Shown piece by piece: positions 54,165-64,000 of a stretch of 64,000 nucleotides of DNA. A program made the position numbers and the translations under genes. Source of the DNA: Asterochloris sp. CNOR1 (taxonomy: Eukaryota > Chlorophyta > Trebouxiophyceae > Trebouxiales > Trebouxiaceae). Where the stretch lies: positions 1,798,001 to 1,862,000 of the forward strand of contig OZ017763.1 of NCBI GenBank assembly GCA_963969365.1, given 5' to 3'. Within the stretch, counting starts at the first letter, position 1. Every line of letters starts with the position of its first letter. Below the pieces are notes generated by a model. The model saw nothing but the letters and a program-made list of their open reading frames with translations. It made no database searches and was not told the origin of the DNA.

Positions 54165-57100
54165 ATGGAGTTATTCTATGTGGTCTTGTTCATGGCAGCA
54201 GCAGCCACTGCTGGGGTCCTGGAGTGGACTAAAGGCAGGGAGGTCGATGGCGGTGACGAAAACAAGGAGTTTCAGCGCTTCAGGCACAATTATGTGCTGG
54301 TGTATGGGCTCATGATGGGTGGGACCCCGCTGCATGCAGCCTGCATCAAGCTCCTGTTGCTGGCTGAGCCGTCAGTACTCTGTGCGGCATCTCTAGCCGA
54401 GAGGCCATGCATGTGCTGCAATGCGAGCATATGGCTGTTTTGCTGTAAGCAATGGCAGACCCACATGCCTGCAGTTCAGTCCAAGGCCATTCTGAGGGCC
54501 ATGGTCATGCACTGCTGCCTATCTGGCCTGGCATCACAAATTTTGCTTGACATCGTGCTCACACGCACATCTGCACACGCCACGTTTGACATGATGCATC
54601 TGCAATGCTGCATCTGCACACGCTTCCCTGCTTGCACAGGCAGAGCTAGCATCAAGAGACACATCTAGCCCGTGTCTCCTGCTGGGCTCTCGACGCTCAA
54701 CCCCTGTGTCGCCCATTTTGCAGCTGGAGACTGGCTGCAAGGCCCCTACGTCTATGCTCTGTACCAGCACTACAACTTTGATCGCGCCGAGATTGGCAGG
54801 CAAGCACAATGCCTCGGACACCAGTTGGGGCTTGTCACCATCTGAACTTGCTATTCTTTGACCGCGGCCCTTTCAGCAGGGTTGCTTCAGTCCTGACTTG
54901 TCAGGGACAGCATGTGGCCATGCACCCGACAAATCGCCGTCAGCCCTGCTGCAGGTTGTTTATTGCTGGCTTTGGCAGCAGCATGGTGTTTGGCACCATC
55001 GTTGGAGGCCTGGCAGACAAGGGGTGAGCAGCAAACGTGACACTGCATGCCATTGGCGATGGACCGAATGGAAGAGTCCAGCGTCATAGTAGTGCAGTAC
55101 TTTGTCTCGAGCTGCCAACCAGTGTCCTACCAAGTCGATTCCTGCGCGCTTGCCTCCGCTGTACGTATCTGGCAGCTGCTGAGGGCAGCCAGGCAACGTC
55201 CTGTGGCACCTGCCTGTCAAGGGATGCCCGCTCTGCAGAAGCAATGCAGCTTGGGAGATTGGATCAACGCTGGCACAGGGCAGCCAAGCACCCCACTTGC
55301 CGGTTGGGATTGGGATGTGAACAGGACAGCCATCCATGGCCGCACCGTTGCTGCTTCCATCAGCTCGAAAAGTGCTGTGACCTGCTGCCTGCCTCACCAG
55401 CACGCAAGCTCTACGCACTCATCAGCAAACGTGCTTCTGAACACACCTGCGCGGCCAGAGCCTGCACCTACTTACTCCAGGGGATGAGGCGCTCTTGCCT
55501 TTAGCTGCCTCAGCAAGCGCTGTCTTGTCAGTGCGCTCTCCCTTCGTGTCCGCAAGAGCCACAAGATTTCTGGCCTTCCAGGCACCTGCCCCTGGCATAC
55601 TGTGCTCTCAGCCTGCTCATCCAGGATAAGCATTTGCATCCACCATCATTACCTCCCTGCTCACCTGCAGGGCCCTAAAGTGGGCTTCCCTGCTTTGCCT
55701 GTCAGCTGCAGCCTCACCAAGCACCCTGCCGCCCGCAACTCTTCGGCACTGGTTACCTGCAGGGGTCGCAAGAGGGCTGGCCTGCTCTATGTGGCCACCT
55801 ACACCTTTGGCTGCCTGACCAAGCACTGGAACAACTTTGGCGTGCTCCTCATGGGGCGCATCTTCTGCGGAGTGGCCACCTCTCTGCTCTACTCTGCGTT
55901 TGAGTCCTGGCTGGTGGCTGAGCACTTCAAGGTGGGATGGAGAAGCGGGAAGCACAGCCAGCGTGATGTTGTCCTGTAACAGGTTTTCGATTTGCAAGAG
56001 GCGTCTGCAGCTTGACGACTGCCTGAAGCGCAGCACTCCTGCCCTGCAAGCCTGCTTGCACATACCCAGGCTGACCTGCAGGCCAAGAGCATGGCCAGGA
56101 AAGGAGCCCGCTCTTCAGCAGGACAGTGTTGCCATTCTGCTCGCAGCGCTTCACCCCTCAAGAACAACAAAATAATGTAATGCTCGCCCATGCATTCTGC
56201 CTGACCTGCCTCACTTCAGGACCCATACTGCCTGCCTGCAGCGTGGCTATGAAGGCAGCTGGCTGGGGGCCACCTTCAGCAAGGCCGTGCTGGTGGGCAA
56301 TGGCCTGGTCGCCATCCTGGCAGGCCTGCTGGGGCACGTTCTGGTCGAGTCGCTGTCTCTGGGCCCAGTGGCGCCCTTCGACGCTGCAGCTCTGGTGCTG
56401 CTGGCTGGTGGGGCTGTGGTGCTCTTCACTTGGCCCGAGAACTATGGCGACAGCACTCACACGACACCTGCCCTGGAGAGCTTCAGGCAGGCAGCTGCCC
56501 ACATTGCCAATGGTGAGCTGACTGGGCCAGAGGCTGTCTGGTCCCACAGCTGGGCTGCAGCCGTCTGCACTGCTGTTGGCGAGTTGGTCTGCGGGTCTCT
56601 CTGCTCTCTTGGCCACCCATGTCGTATCTTGCACATCTTTTTGTCAAGCTGAATTGGGGAGACAGGCAGCTGATCATATCGCTGGTGCTGGGCTGTGTAC
56701 CTCAGCATGCGTGTTTCAGTCAGGCTGAGACTGCCTACATTGCTGACAGTCATGTGCTGGCATCTGTCTGCCTTTGTGTGTCATTTGTTGCAACCACACT
56801 TCTGTCAATCTGCCATGTTGGGTCATCTTCCTATGTCATATTGTGTTAAGTTCTGGCTTGCGACCCGTCAGTGCCAGATGTTACACGTCAGTTGCTGGCG
56901 GTACTCTGCCCCAGCTCTCTGCCAAGCCTGCCAGTGGCTGCGCTTCTGCATCTGCTTTTGCTCAGCGCTGGTGAAGCTTCATGAGCCCTCGGCAAGGGGC
57001 ACATACCTGCTGCATTGCTCACCAGATGCCTTCATCAGAGAGGAGCCACTCTACAGCAGGCTCCTCCTGGCATGCCTCTGCTGGTCCCCCCCCTTCCCAT

Positions 57101-59960
57101 TCTGACCGTATGCCCTTTGTCTGAAGCAGCTTCTGGGTGTAAGGCAGAGCCTGCCTGGCAGAGCCTGACTCCAGGCCGCCATGCTGCCAGCGAACCCCAA
57201 TCCGCACATCTACATGCATGCAGAGCCTGCCCAAGCATGTCTGACGTCAACCTTCCATGCTGCCTGCAGACCCCAAAATTGCACTGCTGGGCGCGATGCA
57301 GAGCCTCTTTGAGGGCTCCATGTACACCTTCGTCTTCCTCTGGACGCCAGCACTGTCGCCCCGCGGGGAGCACCTCCCGCACGGCTTCATTTTCGCCTGC
57401 TTCATGGTGTGCAGCATGGCCGGCAGCGCTCTTGCAGGCAGGCTGCTGGCGCAGGGGTCGAAGTGAGTGGGACTGCTCCTGACTGCTGCAAAGCGGGTTG
57501 CTGAAACAGTGTGCAGCACGTCACGGCAGTGCTGCTCTGCTGCACACTGGCAGGCAGCCTGCCTGGGCTGACGATCCCACCTGTTGGCAAGACATGCAGA
57601 TGTGCAAACAGGAGGTTGCTGACAGTGTGCTGCTGGCATCATGGTGCACTCCTTTAGTGTGCACTGCTCTACAAGCGTGTCACCGATCATGTGCACTTCA
57701 GTCTGTGCAGTCTGCATGCACAACAAGCATTCCGCAAAGCTGTCAGCAGCCTGCATGTGCAGGAACCTGGGTGGCTCAGGCCCCATCAACGTTCAGGCTG
57801 CAAAGCAACACATGATGCGCAGGCATGCAATGCCCAAGATGGCCGCACCTGCACTTAGCTGCTACCTCCCCAGCGGCTTCCCCTTGCACTGCACACCCCC
57901 GCACAACACTGCAGGGGTGTTGTTACAGCAAGGGCACAGCAACGCGCCTGATCTGGGGCAGTCCGCACCCTGCGGCTTGCTCATGCGCAAGGCGGCATGT
58001 GCACTGCACCCCAAGGGATACAGCTGGCTGCCTGGCCGTGACTGTTTCACGCTATATGCACGCCATATGCAGGCTACATGCTACACACCTGGCCCTGACC
58101 TTTGTTTACTACATGCTACATGCCAGCAGCCAGCCCTTGCATGCTACTCAATAGGACATGCATGCTACATGCTAGCTGCTTGTTTACATGTACTTCAGGT
58201 GCTGAATGCGTGCTACATGCTGCAGCCCCGGCTCTCCCAGAGAGCTGCCCACAACATGCGCCACCCCCTGTGTGCAGGCACAACCCTGAGCGCTACATGC
58301 AGCTCGTGTTTGCTGTTTCCTCAGTCACGATGCTGGTGCCAGTGCTCTTTCACTTGAGCCAGAGCAAAGAGAGGGACTCCCTGGACCCTAACGCACCAGG
58401 TGCGCCTATGTCACAGCATGATTGTGTCTCAACAAATTCTGAGATGACTGCACCAGGTGTGGCAGATCATCTGCGCTTCGTACAGATGGAGGTGTCTCAG
58501 CCAGAAGGACAATGCTGCAGGCATCTCCTCAAATCAAGAATAGGCAGCCTGCAGCTTCTTCTGAGCTGCGCACTCGCCCAGCATGGCTTGCCGCCCTCAA
58601 TTCACTGCACTGCTGCATCCTGCCGGCGCCTGCTGCCAGGCAACCCCCGCCACCCATGGCCTTCTGCCTGTTCAAAGCCTATGTGGACCCTTTCTGGCCC
58701 AGCGTGACTGTGCTGCTCCCTCCTGCAGGTCTGCAGCACAATTTTTGGAAGCACTGATCTCTCCTGTTGAGCTGAGATAAACGCTGTGTTGTACCCTGCA
58801 GGCTCCTGTTTAGGTTCAAACCACAGCACAATATTCTCTGCCCTCTGGAAGCCTGCCTGGGCCTTTTCTGGCCCAACATGACTGTGGTGCTCCCTGCTTC
58901 AGGCATTTCCTTCGATGGAAAGTTGCAGCTCGCAGCCTTCTGCGTGTTTGAGGCCTGCGTGGGTCTCTTCTGGCCCAGCATGATGAAGATGCGCAGCGAC
59001 TACCTCCCCGAGCAGGCTCGCTCCACCATCATCAATTTCTTCAGGATTCCCCTCAACGCCTTCGTCTGTGTCATGCTGTACAATGTGAGGTTCTGGAGTC
59101 TATCCTCCATGTGGTCACCTATTTCTTCTGTGCTCCAGGCCTGATCTGCACTGTGCTGTGCGACATGGGCACCCTGCTGACCTGTTTCTATTGAGATTCC
59201 GGGCAGTGTGGGGAGCTGCCTGCCAGGCAGCACCTGCTTGCTTGCTGTGCATTGGGCCTGGTTGATTGTTTCTGTGAGACTCTGGATGCTGTGCGATGTG
59301 GTGCCTTTTGCTCTGCCTCTAGACACAACATGGCCTTCGTGCTTGTTTTTGTTTGATTGTCCTCGAGCTGCCGTTATGTGCAAACTGAACATGGCCAGGC
59401 TTCGTCTGTCCCCGTCAGCATGATGTGGGCACTCATGCAGCCATCCCCAGCACTTTGACATGAGGACTTTGCAGGCGCTGAAACCTTCTCTGCGGCCCTG
59501 CCTGCAGGTGTCTGCCTTCCCGCTGGCAATGATGTTTGGGATCTGTTCTCTGTTCCTGCTACTTGCGGCCATCTGTCAGCATCTTCTCGCGGCCATTTTG
59601 CCGGCGCATGTCGTCAAGTACAGCCCTGTGGACGGCCACAGCGAGGCCTTGCAACCTGTCAAAAACGTCGAGTAAGTCTGGCCTGGAGGTCTGGCAGCCG
59701 CTGTGCCTTTCTATGACGCCCACCAACATCTTATTTAGCCGCATCCTGCTCCTGCCTGCAGCGAGAGCACTCAGGTCCCTTCTGCCGCAGAGGCCATGGC
59801 AGATGAATGTTCTTGCTCCCCCTCTCCCTCATGCAAGTCTTCACCTGAACTGCCTCAGGATGTTCACTCCCCACAACAACACATCTGTACTGAAGTGTCT
59901 GCTGAATTGATGCCTGCTCAACATAAAGAGCCGCAAGTTGAATTGAACCTTGCTTCATGA
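54165..59960 (+). CDS. MOT2: Molybdate-anion transporter (MOT2/MFSD5 family)
   Basis: Ten exons in phase: 54165-54318, 54724-54799, 54955-55023, 55763-55931, 56242-56512, 57270-57462, 58278-58399, 58903-59084, 59508-59671, 59762-59960 (about 532 aa). The start MELFYVVLFMAAAATAG, FRHNYVLVYGLMM, AGDWLQGPYVYALY, LFIAGFGSSMVFGTIVGGLA, LTKHWNNFGVLLMGRI, ATSLLYSAFESWLVAEH and NGLVAILAGLL are characteristic of MFSD5/MOT2 transporters, which take up molybdate with high affinity. The intron after 54799 has a GC donor. If the last intron is retained, translation stops at 59675 (TAA inside the GTAAGT donor). If it is spliced, a 66-residue Ser/Pro/Gln-rich cytosolic tail is added. Confidence 0.93.
55665..55752 (+). 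repeat. Echo of MOT2 exon 55763-55931 head
   Basis: GCAGGGCCC, CAGCTGCAGCCTCACCAAGC and CAACTCTTCGG parallel GCAGGGGTCGC, GGCTGCCTGACCAAGC and CAACTTTGG of the exon, at about 97 nt offset. Confidence 0.6.
57185..57240 (+). repeat. Echo of MOT2 exon 57270-57462 head
   Basis: ACCCCAATCCGCACATCTAC plus ATGCAGAGCCTGCC parallels ACCCCAAAATTGCACTGCTG plus ATGCAGAGCCTCTT in the exon, offset about 83 nt. Confidence 0.55.
58050..58215 (+). repeat. Echoes of MOT2 exon 58278-58399 head
   Basis: Repeated GCTACATGC text followed by TTTGTTTAC or CTTGTTTAC resembles GCTACATGCAGCTCGTGTTTG in the exon. Confidence 0.5.
58655..58902 (+). repeat. Two echoes of MOT2 exon 58903-59084
   Basis: 58655-58720 encodes FCLFKAYVDPFWPSVT and 58835-58885 encodes LCPLEACLGLFWPNMT, against FCVFEACVGLFWPSMM in the exon. 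Each copy is followed by GTGNTGCTCCCTNC text. Confidence 0.85.
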
Positions 59961-59977
59961 AAGGGACAAATCACAAT

Positions 59978-62900
59978 TCAAGTCAAGCGGGTAGCGATGG
60001 GCATGCTCCAATTGCCTGTGAATGCTTGCCAGCATTCACGCACGATGGTCTCAGCACCTGGGGGGCTCACAGTTCGTATCAAGGGAACCACAGCAGCCTC
60101 GCAGCTATCAGGTGTTTCACCATGGTTTACAGCCACCCACACATCAGCTGCTGAAGTCACGATGCCATGCATTGGCAGCCCAGGGTTAACAGCCAACTCC
60201 ACCACAACAAAATGGTGTCGCTTGCGGCCATCACTATCAGGCCGCAGCCTGGGCACCTGTGCGGCATTGACATAGGCTGTGCCAGTGGCGCCGTCAATGG
60301 CAACCATGTTGCGGTGCCCCGCGCCTAGGCGGAAGTTCAGGTTGTTGTGCATGTGCCCAAAGCAATGAAGTGCCACTGGGCCTCCCTGCCCAGCAGCTGC
60401 CTCCTTCAGGGCATCCTCCACATCCTGGTCCCCATGGTCACCTACAGGCAACAATGCATATGCATTGCTGACAGCGCCCACTGCCACACAGGGGAAAAGG
60501 AGCCCTCTGTGGTTTGGTAAATGCACAAGCATGCCGCAGACACCAAGCCACCCAGCAACCTCCTGAGGCAGCAGGGGGGCTCAAGTTCCTGTCATGCTCC
60601 ACATCACAGAATATTGCACACTAGAATGTCACTGGCTGATGGTCACGCACTCTATAGTCAACAAGTTTTCAGGCAGCAGGTCACTCACCCTCAGAACCCC
60701 TGACAGTCTGAAAGTCATTGCCCACGGGAGAGTGGCGCTCAGAGCCTAGGCCAGTGGGACCGTTGTGGCCCACCACAACCTGCAGCATAAGCAAGTCTAA
60801 GAGGCGGTCCCAGCAAGAACTGTTGGGCACCAGCAGCAGCCTGATCTGTGCATGCCCTGGCATCAGCAGGTGCGGCCAGCAATAGTGTTGACCTCAAGAG
60901 GTAGACGGGCAGCACACTCACGCAGTTCGTGGCAGCTGACATGGTTTGAGCCTACCAGCGCCTGTCATGGGGGCATGTCATGGGGCTACTGTGCAGACAC
61001 AGGCATGCTGTTGGTATGTCACTGCAACTACATCTGAAGCTGGCGGCCGAACATGCTTTTCAGCTCACCACTGCATGTGAGGAAGCCACCAATGCACATC
61101 ATCGGCACTGATTTCCAGAGTGAGGCATGTGGCGTGGCATCTCAACGCATCGTAGTTTGATGCTGCCATCTGGAAAGGCATCACATCTCACCACTGCATG
61201 GGAGGCAGGCTGGCAAGCAATTTCATGAGCCATGCGCCGACAAGAGTCCTGGGAACTGCTGACGCCAAACACGTGCTGGTAGAAGGCTCCCACAGAGTCC
61301 CAGCTGGCGCCGCCCTACAGGCATCCATGAGGCACTTCAGTGGCAGCCAGCAGGTGTGGGAGCTGCCCAGCTCCAGCAGCTCTGCAGGCATGCTAGACTG
61401 GTGCCACCGGCAAGAGCATCGGATTTGTCTCTGCGGGAGGGCGGCAGGCCAGGGGCCCCTGCAGTTGCTTTGCTGCAGCCTCAAGGCATCAGAGCATGCG
61501 CAGCGCATGAACCTGGCATCATTACAACATCTACAAAAGTGTGTGAGAGGTGTAATAATGCGCTGGGAGCTACAGATGACCACCCTTCATCTGACCCAGC
61601 GCTCCTGGGGCACACCTTGGAGAAGGGACGTCCTCCAACCACACTCAGCTGCTTTTCAGGCAGCTGCGTGCTGCCATAGCCCAGAAAGTGGGAGCCAAAG
61701 ATCTGCATCTGCCTCTGCAGGGCAGCACAGCATGGACTTCTTGATTATCATAAGCCAGTCTGCCTTTGCAGGGCAGCACATAGCATGGACCTTATGTATC
61801 ATAAGTCAGTCCAAAGATCAGCATGCGAAGGGCATCAGAGCCCAGTTGCCAACTGGTTGTAAGGCATGGATGTCGCATGCACCAAGCTGAGCGGCTGTCA
61901 AGGGCGCGTTCTGGTCATCCAGCTATCTGGCAAATCTGGGCATGTTGTGACGGTGCACATGTCACTGGCCAGGGATGCTGCCTTCTAGTGCGTCTCCAAG
62001 CTGCCGGCTCTCTGAAGACTCAGCTGGAGTGCAATCTGGCAGCAGCTGGTTTCATGTAGCATGCTGAAGTGGTAAGGCAGTGGGTGAAGAACATGCGGAG
62101 TCACACCTGAGCTCCAGTGAAGCCGTCTCGAGCTTTGAACCTCTTCTTTGTCAAGCTGTGCCACGCATCATGGTTGCCCAGCTGAACAGTCCAAGGAACC
62201 TGTAGGCATGCAGCTCAAGGTAGTTGACCACCATACATGAATCCACTGAAGAGCTTTTTGGACCCTGCTGCTGGCTGGACCTGGCACAGTCCGGCAAGGA
62301 TACCTGCATTACCCACCTGAGCTGCTGCAAAGCCCTGCACCCCCCACAATTGGTTCAGCCGACCTGGCCACCTTGGCTACCCCAACACACTGCTTTTTTG
62401 AGGGGGGCTGGCTTGACAGCTGTACCCCTCCTTTTTGGGCGGCCTGGGGCCGCTGAGTTATTCTCACCAGGGTCCCTGACAGGCAGAACAGTCAAACCTG
62501 ACGCAGTGCTCCAACAAAGGCAAGCAGTCACCTGTGCTTCCTTGAGACCCTGCACCATTGCCTGAGCCAGCAGCTCGTCCTCCTCTCCCAAGTCCCCCAC
62601 CACAATGGCCATGTCTGGCTTCAGCCATCTTAGGGCCGTGGAGTCGTCCCTGCAACATGCACATACCAACTCTGCTGCTGCAAAGCTCTGTACAGAATGT
62701 ACCGAGGGGGACCCTCAGCTTTGCATACCATTGCCAGCCATCACAGTGCCTGTGCATGCGGGAACTGGGTGGCTGACACGAGCTCAGACGTTGTCAGAAC
62801 CTCTGGATTCACCTGTCCCAGTAGCCATGCACATCGCCGATGAGTGCTAATTTCACGGTGCCTGCAGAGACATCATTATGCTGCTCCATATGGCCTCCAT

Positions 62901-63168
62901 GTTGGCTGATCCCGCTTTGCAGACACACAGCACCTGTGGCTGATGCCATGGTCCGTATGTGCCTCCCTTGATGGATGGTGGGCTTGCAGAATGTAGCTCG
63001 TGCATCTGCCCTGCTGAGCAGAGTCCTCGTACACTGAACAATCCTGAGCAGGGCTGGGGTGCTCCTCACAGTAGTTCTTAGATTAATAGCGAGAGCTAAA
63101 TGGCCAAGATCTGCCAGAAGAGTTAGAGTCAAGGCTGTGGTCCTGGAACCTGCTGACTCGATTGCCAT
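59978..63168 (-). CDS. Calcineurin-like metallophosphoesterase (TIGR04168-like), about 447 aa
   Basis: Seven exons in phase: 63168-62813, 62649-62532, 62199-62107, 61714-61616, 61314-61192, 60779-60689, 60441-59978 (TGA). Metallophosphoesterase motifs appear in order: GDVHGYWD, VVGDLGEEDE, LGNHDAWH, VVGGRPFSKGGASWDS, VVVGHNGPTGLG, GDHGDQDVEDAL, FGHMHNNL. They provide the dinuclear-metal Asp/His/Asn ligands. The GRPFSxGG and GDHGD motifs point to the cyanobacterial/plastid-type TIGR04168 family, whose substrate is unknown. The first 100 or so residues from the ATG at 63168 are Ser/Thr/Arg-rich and could be a plastid transit peptide. An internal ATG at 62949 is an alternative start. Confidence 0.88.
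61735..61800 (-). repeat. Echo of phosphoesterase exon 61714-61616 head
   Basis: ATGCTATGTGCTGCCCTGCA then AAGGCAGAC repeats ATGCTGTGCTGCCCTGCAG then AGGCAGATG of the real splice site, about 56 nt upstream on the minus strand. Confidence 0.65.
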
Positions 63169-63169
63169 C

Positions 63170-63174
63170 TTACA
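63170..63174 (-). terminator. TGTAA poly(A) signal, SDR-like gene
   Basis: TGTAA on the minus strand, about 205 nt after the stop at 63379 and directly upstream of the phosphoesterase's first ATG. Confidence 0.5.
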
Positions 63175-63378
63175 GCTTTGCTGGTCAACTGAGTCCGCAT
63201 GATCACAATTTTAGCTCACACACTAAGTGTTGGTGTCTCTGCAATGTTGGGGCCAAGCCAATTGGGCAGGGGGCATTCGAATGTAGGGCAGAAGCGTTGA
63301 AGCCAGATTGCTTGTTCACGGATGCATCAAGGCCCTGCCGTCCGATGCTAGGGATGATCACATGAAGCATGGGCCGCT

Positions 63379-63492
63379 TCAGGCAAACCACTTATCCTTT
63401 GGAGGTGCGTCCTCCTTTTTGGAGGCTACTATCTCCACCACCTTGTTCTGGGCTTGGCGCTGCAGCGCAGCCTCCACCAGCACCTCAGCAAC
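63379..63492 (-). CDS. Last exon of a probable NAD(P)-binding SDR-like protein (partial)
   Basis: After a TTCAG acceptor, 38 codons read VAEVLVEAALQRQAQNKVVE, then IVASKKEDAPPKDKW, to TGA. This resembles the C-terminal end of atypical short-chain dehydrogenase (TIC62/NAD(P)H-binding) proteins, where 'DVAEVLVAAL...NKVVEIV' precedes an APP-containing tail. The rest of the gene is upstream, at higher coordinates or beyond the window. The match is short, so the assignment is tentative. Confidence 0.5.
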   Translation of the reverse strand, partial: VAEVLVEAALQRQAQNKVVEIVASKKEDAPPKDKWFA

Positions 63493-64000
63493 CTGAAGAT
63501 TGAGAGAGGTATGTCTTGCTGCAATGATCTGGCACACAGGGGCACTCTCATGGCATCCATGGAAGCCATTGCAGAGCTCTGCCTGCTGGCAAGGCCCACA
63601 AGGGCAGCCCAAGGCAAGCAGTCACCACATGCCAGGCAACTGGCAGCAGGCCCGCAGCTCAAGCAAGGAGGGCCAAAGCAGTCATGTTGGTTGGCGACAC
63701 CTCCACTATGTACAGCGCAAGGCTGACAGAGCCGTGTTCTGAGCACGGGGCAGGTGCTGTGCACTGCACTCGGCACCCCCCTGAGAGGCAGACTATGGGT
63801 CCTTGATGCCAGGGTCGCTTGCGAGCAGCATGCAGCATTTGCCATGTAAACACTAGTGCAAGGCCCCCAGAGGCAGCCTGGCAGAGGGTCATGTGCTTGG
63901 GCTGTATGCTGAGCAGCAGGCAGCATGTGTCATGTAGCAAACGCGGTATGCAAGGTCCTTGAAGGCATCCTGGCAGAGGGTCATGTGCTGGGGGTTACAT
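63493..64000. other. Right edge, no exon assigned
   Basis: Probably intron of the SDR-like gene. A roughly 80-nt direct repeat (core TGGCAGAGGGTCATGTGCT) occurs at about 63876-63900 and 63968-63993. Confidence 0.4.

Overview
The window is nuclear DNA of a green alga (Chlorophyta), most likely a trebouxiophyte-like lineage. The genes are densely split by spliceosomal introns, with about 90 introns resolved by eye. Nearly every 3' splice site reads TGCAG and donors are mostly GTGAG or GTAGG. TGTAA, the chlorophyte poly(A) signal, lies downstream of several genes. A short TTTAGGG-type telomeric repeat occurs inside an intron, and the recognisable proteins (VAMP72-type R-SNARE, mitochondrial ATP synthase beta, MOT2-type transporter) fit an alga. 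Exons were joined by hand. A join was accepted where splice sites, reading phase and family similarity agreed, so exon coordinates in the entries are inferences from sequence.

Layout. 244-6233 (+): 5'-truncated FAD-dependent oxidoreductase with a C-terminal Rieske domain. 7100-15245 (-): about 850-residue protein with a predicted cysteine-protease-like Cys/His/Asp core. 15488-20240+ (-): SPRY/coiled-coil protein with a C-terminal hydrophobic segment. 21523-23185 (-): small EF-hand protein. 23412-26573 (-): VAMP72-type R-SNARE. 26864-30837 (-): coiled-coil protein. 30932-38627 (+): mitochondrial F1-ATPase beta subunit (ATP2). About 39.1-41.4 kb (-): membrane-anchored protein of unknown function. 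41.5-44.4 kb: unresolved, mainly minus-strand coding potential. 44943-51833 (+): SLC37/organophosphate:phosphate antiporter-like MFS transporter. 53166-53916 (-): small BCL7-like protein. 54165-59960 (+): molybdate-anion transporter (MOT2/MFSD5). 59978-63168 (-): metallophosphoesterase. 63379-63492 (-): last exon of a probable NAD(P)-binding SDR-like gene.

The genes are housekeeping or cell-biological functions (respiration, membrane traffic, transport, redox) and do not form one pathway. Spacing is tight. ATP2 and the coiled-coil gene start 94 nt apart head to head. MOT2 and the phosphoesterase end 17 nt apart tail to tail.

The most unusual signal is in the introns. In almost every gene the intron next to an exon carries one to four degenerate tandem copies of that exon's edge, including its splice site, usually spaced about 50 or about 90-115 nt. 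These splice-boundary echoes explain most of the in-frame protein-like fragments in the introns and look like intron growth by tandem duplication across splice sites. GC-AG introns are also frequent, about 7 of 90.
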